Shown here in pieces: positions 62,204-64,000 of a DNA stretch of 64,000 nt. Numbering within the stretch: position 1 is the stretch's first letter; every line of letters starts with the position of its first letter. Source of the DNA: BM003 sp963783695 (GTDB lineage Bacteria; Pseudomonadota; Gammaproteobacteria; Steroidobacterales; BM003); assembly GCA_963783695.1 (NCBI GenBank), contig CAWAOM010000001.1, positions 434,001-498,000 on the forward strand, given 5' to 3'. The notes under the pieces were generated by a model. The model worked only from the letters and a program-made list of their open reading frames with translations. It was not told the DNA's origin and ran no database searches. A program made the translations under genes and the position numbers.

Positions 62204-63352
62204 TCAGGGCGATACGGCCTGCTCCCTGAGCTTGTTATTGCTGCTGTTTTCGCTGGCCACACTACCGATTAGTTCAATGGTTGCGCCGCCGAGACAGCAA
62301 TCCGCATCGTAAAACACGACAAATTGCCCCGGCGTCAGTGCCCGCTGAGGCTTGTCGAATGTCACTTCGAGGCGGCCATCGCGGCCCTGCCTGACGACGC
62401 AGGCCTGGTCGCGCTGGCGATAGCGCGCCTTGGCGTGGCAGCGCAGCGGCAATTTCGGCGGCGCACCGGCGATCCAGTGCGTATCGCCCGCGCTCAGCGT
62501 ACTGCTCGTCAGCAACGGATGGTCGGTCTGTTGAACTACCACCAGCACATTACGCCGGATATCTTTCGCTGCGACATACCAGGGGGACTCATCGCGGCCT
62601 TTTCTGCCTCCGATTCCGAGGCCCTTGCGCTGGCCAAGGGTATAGAACATCAGACCGTTGTGGCGCCCCAGAGGTGTGCCCTCGGGAGTTTCTATGTCTC
62701 CGGGCTGCACCGGGACGTAGCGATTGAGGAATTCCGTAAAGTTGCGCTCGCCAATAAAGCAGATGCCGGTGCTGTCGCGCTTGTCATGGGTTACGAAGCC
62801 CTGCTCGCGCGCAATCGCGCGCACCTCGGACTTGGCCAGTTCCCCGACCGGGAACAACGACTGTGCCAGGGCGGCGGCATCGACAGCGTGCAGGAAGTAA
62901 CTCTGGTCCTTATTCTGGTCACGACCCTTGAGCAAAACGGAGCCTTCGCTGCCTTTGCGGACACGGGCGTAGTGGCCCGTCGCGATGAGTTCAGCGCCGA
63001 GGCGCCGCGCGTAATTCAGAAACACGCCAAACTTGATTTCGCGGTTGCAGAGTACGTCCGGATTGGGCGTCCGCCCAGCCTGGTACTCGTGAAGGAAATA
63101 GGCGAAAACGCGCTCACGGTACTCTGGAGCGAAATTGGCGCGGTGGAGCGGGATGCCGAGACGGCCGCAAATCGCAGCGGCATCGCGATAGTCGGCGGCG
63201 GCAGTACAGTATCCGTCTTCGTCCTCTTCCCAGTTGACCATGAAAAGGCCGTGCACGTCATAGCCCTCGCGCTGCAAAAGGTACGCTGCGACCGAGGAAT
63301 CGACCCCGCCGGACATGCCGACGACGACGCGTTTGCGGGAAATTTCAGGCAT
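62204..63352 (-). CDS. mnmA: tRNA 2-thiouridine(34) synthase MnmA
   Basis: A 382-residue tRNA modification enzyme. The PP-loop is GMSGGVDSSVAAYLLQ, the catalytic cysteines are in DVLCNREIKFG and STGICFIGERNF, and the C-terminal beta-barrel includes PGQFVVFYDADCCLGGATIE. It adds sulfur to wobble uridine of Lys, Glu and Gln tRNAs using ATP and the Tus/IscS sulfur relay. It follows the Nudix gene by 42 bases. Confidence 0.95.
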   Translation of the reverse strand: MPEISRKRVVVGMSGGVDSSVAAYLLQREGYDVHGLFMVNWEEDEDGYCTAAADYRDAAAICGRLGIPLHRANFAPEYRERVFAYFLHEYQAGRTPNPDVLCNREIKFGVFLNYARRLGAELIATGHYARVRKGSEGSVLLKGRDQNKDQSYFLHAVDAAALAQSLFPVGELAKSEVRAIAREQGFVTHDKRDSTGICFIGERNFTEFLNRYVPVQPGDIETPEGTPLGRHNGLMFYTLGQRKGLGIGGRKGRDESPWYVAAKDIRRNVLVVVQQTDHPLLTSSTLSAGDTHWIAGAPPKLPLRCHAKARYRQRDQACVVRQGRDGRLEVTFDKPQRALTPGQFVVFYDADCCLGGATIELIGSVASENSSNNKLREQAVSP

Positions 63353-63394
63353 CGCGCCATTATAGCAGTGGCGCGGTAGCAGACTGCCGGGCGT

Positions 63395-63883
63395 CTAAGA
63401 GACCCGGAGGCGGGCCGTGCCGGGCGGCTCGTCTACCAGATCAAGGCTGTCAAGAACGGCGAGCGGGATTCGCTGTCCGGCAAGAAAATCGTCCACGCCG
63501 CGCACGACCATCGGGCTGCGGAGCTGCGACTCGCGGTTGACTAACTGATCGCGCGTCAGCCACATGGCACGCTCGATCCCGTCATCGAGGACGAGGCCGG
63601 CGTCATGATCGGAGACGCTGCCCGCGAACGAAAACCGCAGGAAAGTCGAACCGTTTCGCGGTTGCCGCCAGAGGTAGATGCCGACCAGCGCTTGCGGCTC
63701 AAAATGCCAGGCGGTTTCTTCCCGCGTTTCGCGAATAACGGCGTCGACCAGGCTCTCGCCGGGTTCGAGATGCCCGGCAGGCTGATTGATTACCAGATCG
63801 CCGGCGACTCGTTCCTCCACGAACAGAAACTGACCATGGCGTTGCGCAACGGCGGCGACGGTGACGTGAGGTTTCCAGACCAT
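63395..63883 (-). CDS. nudJ: Nudix hydrolase, NudJ-like
   Basis: A 162-residue Nudix protein. The Nudix box is GHLEPGESLVDAVIRETREETAW, with the final glycine replaced by threonine as is usual for NudJ. Position immediately upstream of mnmA matches the conserved gammaproteobacterial gene pair. NudJ acts on HMP-PP (thiamine pyrophosphate precursor) and nucleotide di- and triphosphates in E. coli. The start is ATG 63883. No further gene is recognisable from 63884 to the window edge. Confidence 0.9.
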   Translation of the reverse strand: MVWKPHVTVAAVAQRHGQFLFVEERVAGDLVINQPAGHLEPGESLVDAVIRETREETAWHFEPQALVGIYLWRQPRNGSTFLRFSFAGSVSDHDAGLVLDDGIERAMWLTRDQLVNRESQLRSPMVVRGVDDFLAGQRIPLAVLDSLDLVDEPPGTARLRVS

Positions 63884-64000
63884 GGCGGCAGTATAGCCGG
63901 GTCTTTAATGGCAATGGTGCGGCGCCCTGAGACGCGCATCACAGTTTGCGAAAGAGGTGGCGGATACATTATGTCATCCAAGTAAATCCAAGGCCGCGTC

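Overview
The window looks like chromosomal DNA of a GC-rich gammaproteobacterium. It carries a fused aspartokinase/homoserine dehydrogenase followed by thrB and thrC, FadH, AcnA, MnmA-NudJ, a DUF2333 protein, ArfB and a DUF3465 protein. It also has an unusual metabolic repertoire: KorAB plus 7Fe ferredoxin, a class I HMG-CoA reductase, and many periplasmic heme proteins. I cannot place it to genus. I recognise no tRNA, rRNA, CRISPR array, insertion sequence or phage gene.

Layout. 1-5785: a short-chain carboxylate uptake and activation cluster (sodium/solute symporter fragment, cNMP/CBS/DUF294 regulator, DEDDh exonuclease, propionyl-CoA synthetase). 5861-9058: patatin-like lipase and a bifunctional hydratase/3-hydroxyacyl-CoA dehydrogenase. 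9097-15137: a GntR regulator and a five-gene lower meta-cleavage operon (semialdehyde dehydrogenase, hydratase, acylating acetaldehyde dehydrogenase, aldolase, decarboxylase). 15705-20226: a DUF1501 Tat protein and a large HYR-repeat lipoprotein with two CxxCH motifs. 20669-27111: a tightly coupled five-gene operon encoding a predicted diheme b-type membrane protein, a 21-heme cytochrome c, a 9-heme cytochrome c, a large outer-membrane beta-barrel with AMIN-like/SPOR/TPR parts, and a lipoprotein. This resembles a trans-envelope electron conduit and is the strongest candidate for an undescribed system. 27191-30419: HMG-CoA reductase and small housekeeping genes. 30474-35065: a degraded 2-aminophenol ring-cleavage module (frameshifted alpha subunit, beta subunit without a normal start, intact deaminase, a regulator lacking its sensor half, and a broken DUF1302 gene). 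35224-39239: TetR, ferredoxin and KorAB. 39698-39893: a textbook sigma-54 promoter followed by an A-rich transcript ending in a strong terminator, a candidate CrcZ-like Hfq-decoy small RNA. 40065-44785: thrABC. 44837-63883: housekeeping and hydrolase genes, an ABC-2 transporter, FadH, a sirtuin, AcnA, MnmA and NudJ.

How the parts fit together. The amn genes at 30-32.6 kb and the lower operon at 10-15 kb together encode every step from 2-aminophenol to pyruvate and acetyl-CoA. No tautomerase or hydrolase is needed on that route, and none is present. The propionyl-CoA ligase, the beta-oxidation enzymes and KorAB would pass acyl-CoAs and 2-oxoacids into central metabolism. The sigma-54-driven A-rich RNA would suit catabolite control of such pathways. 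The cytochrome operon has a CRP-like site upstream.
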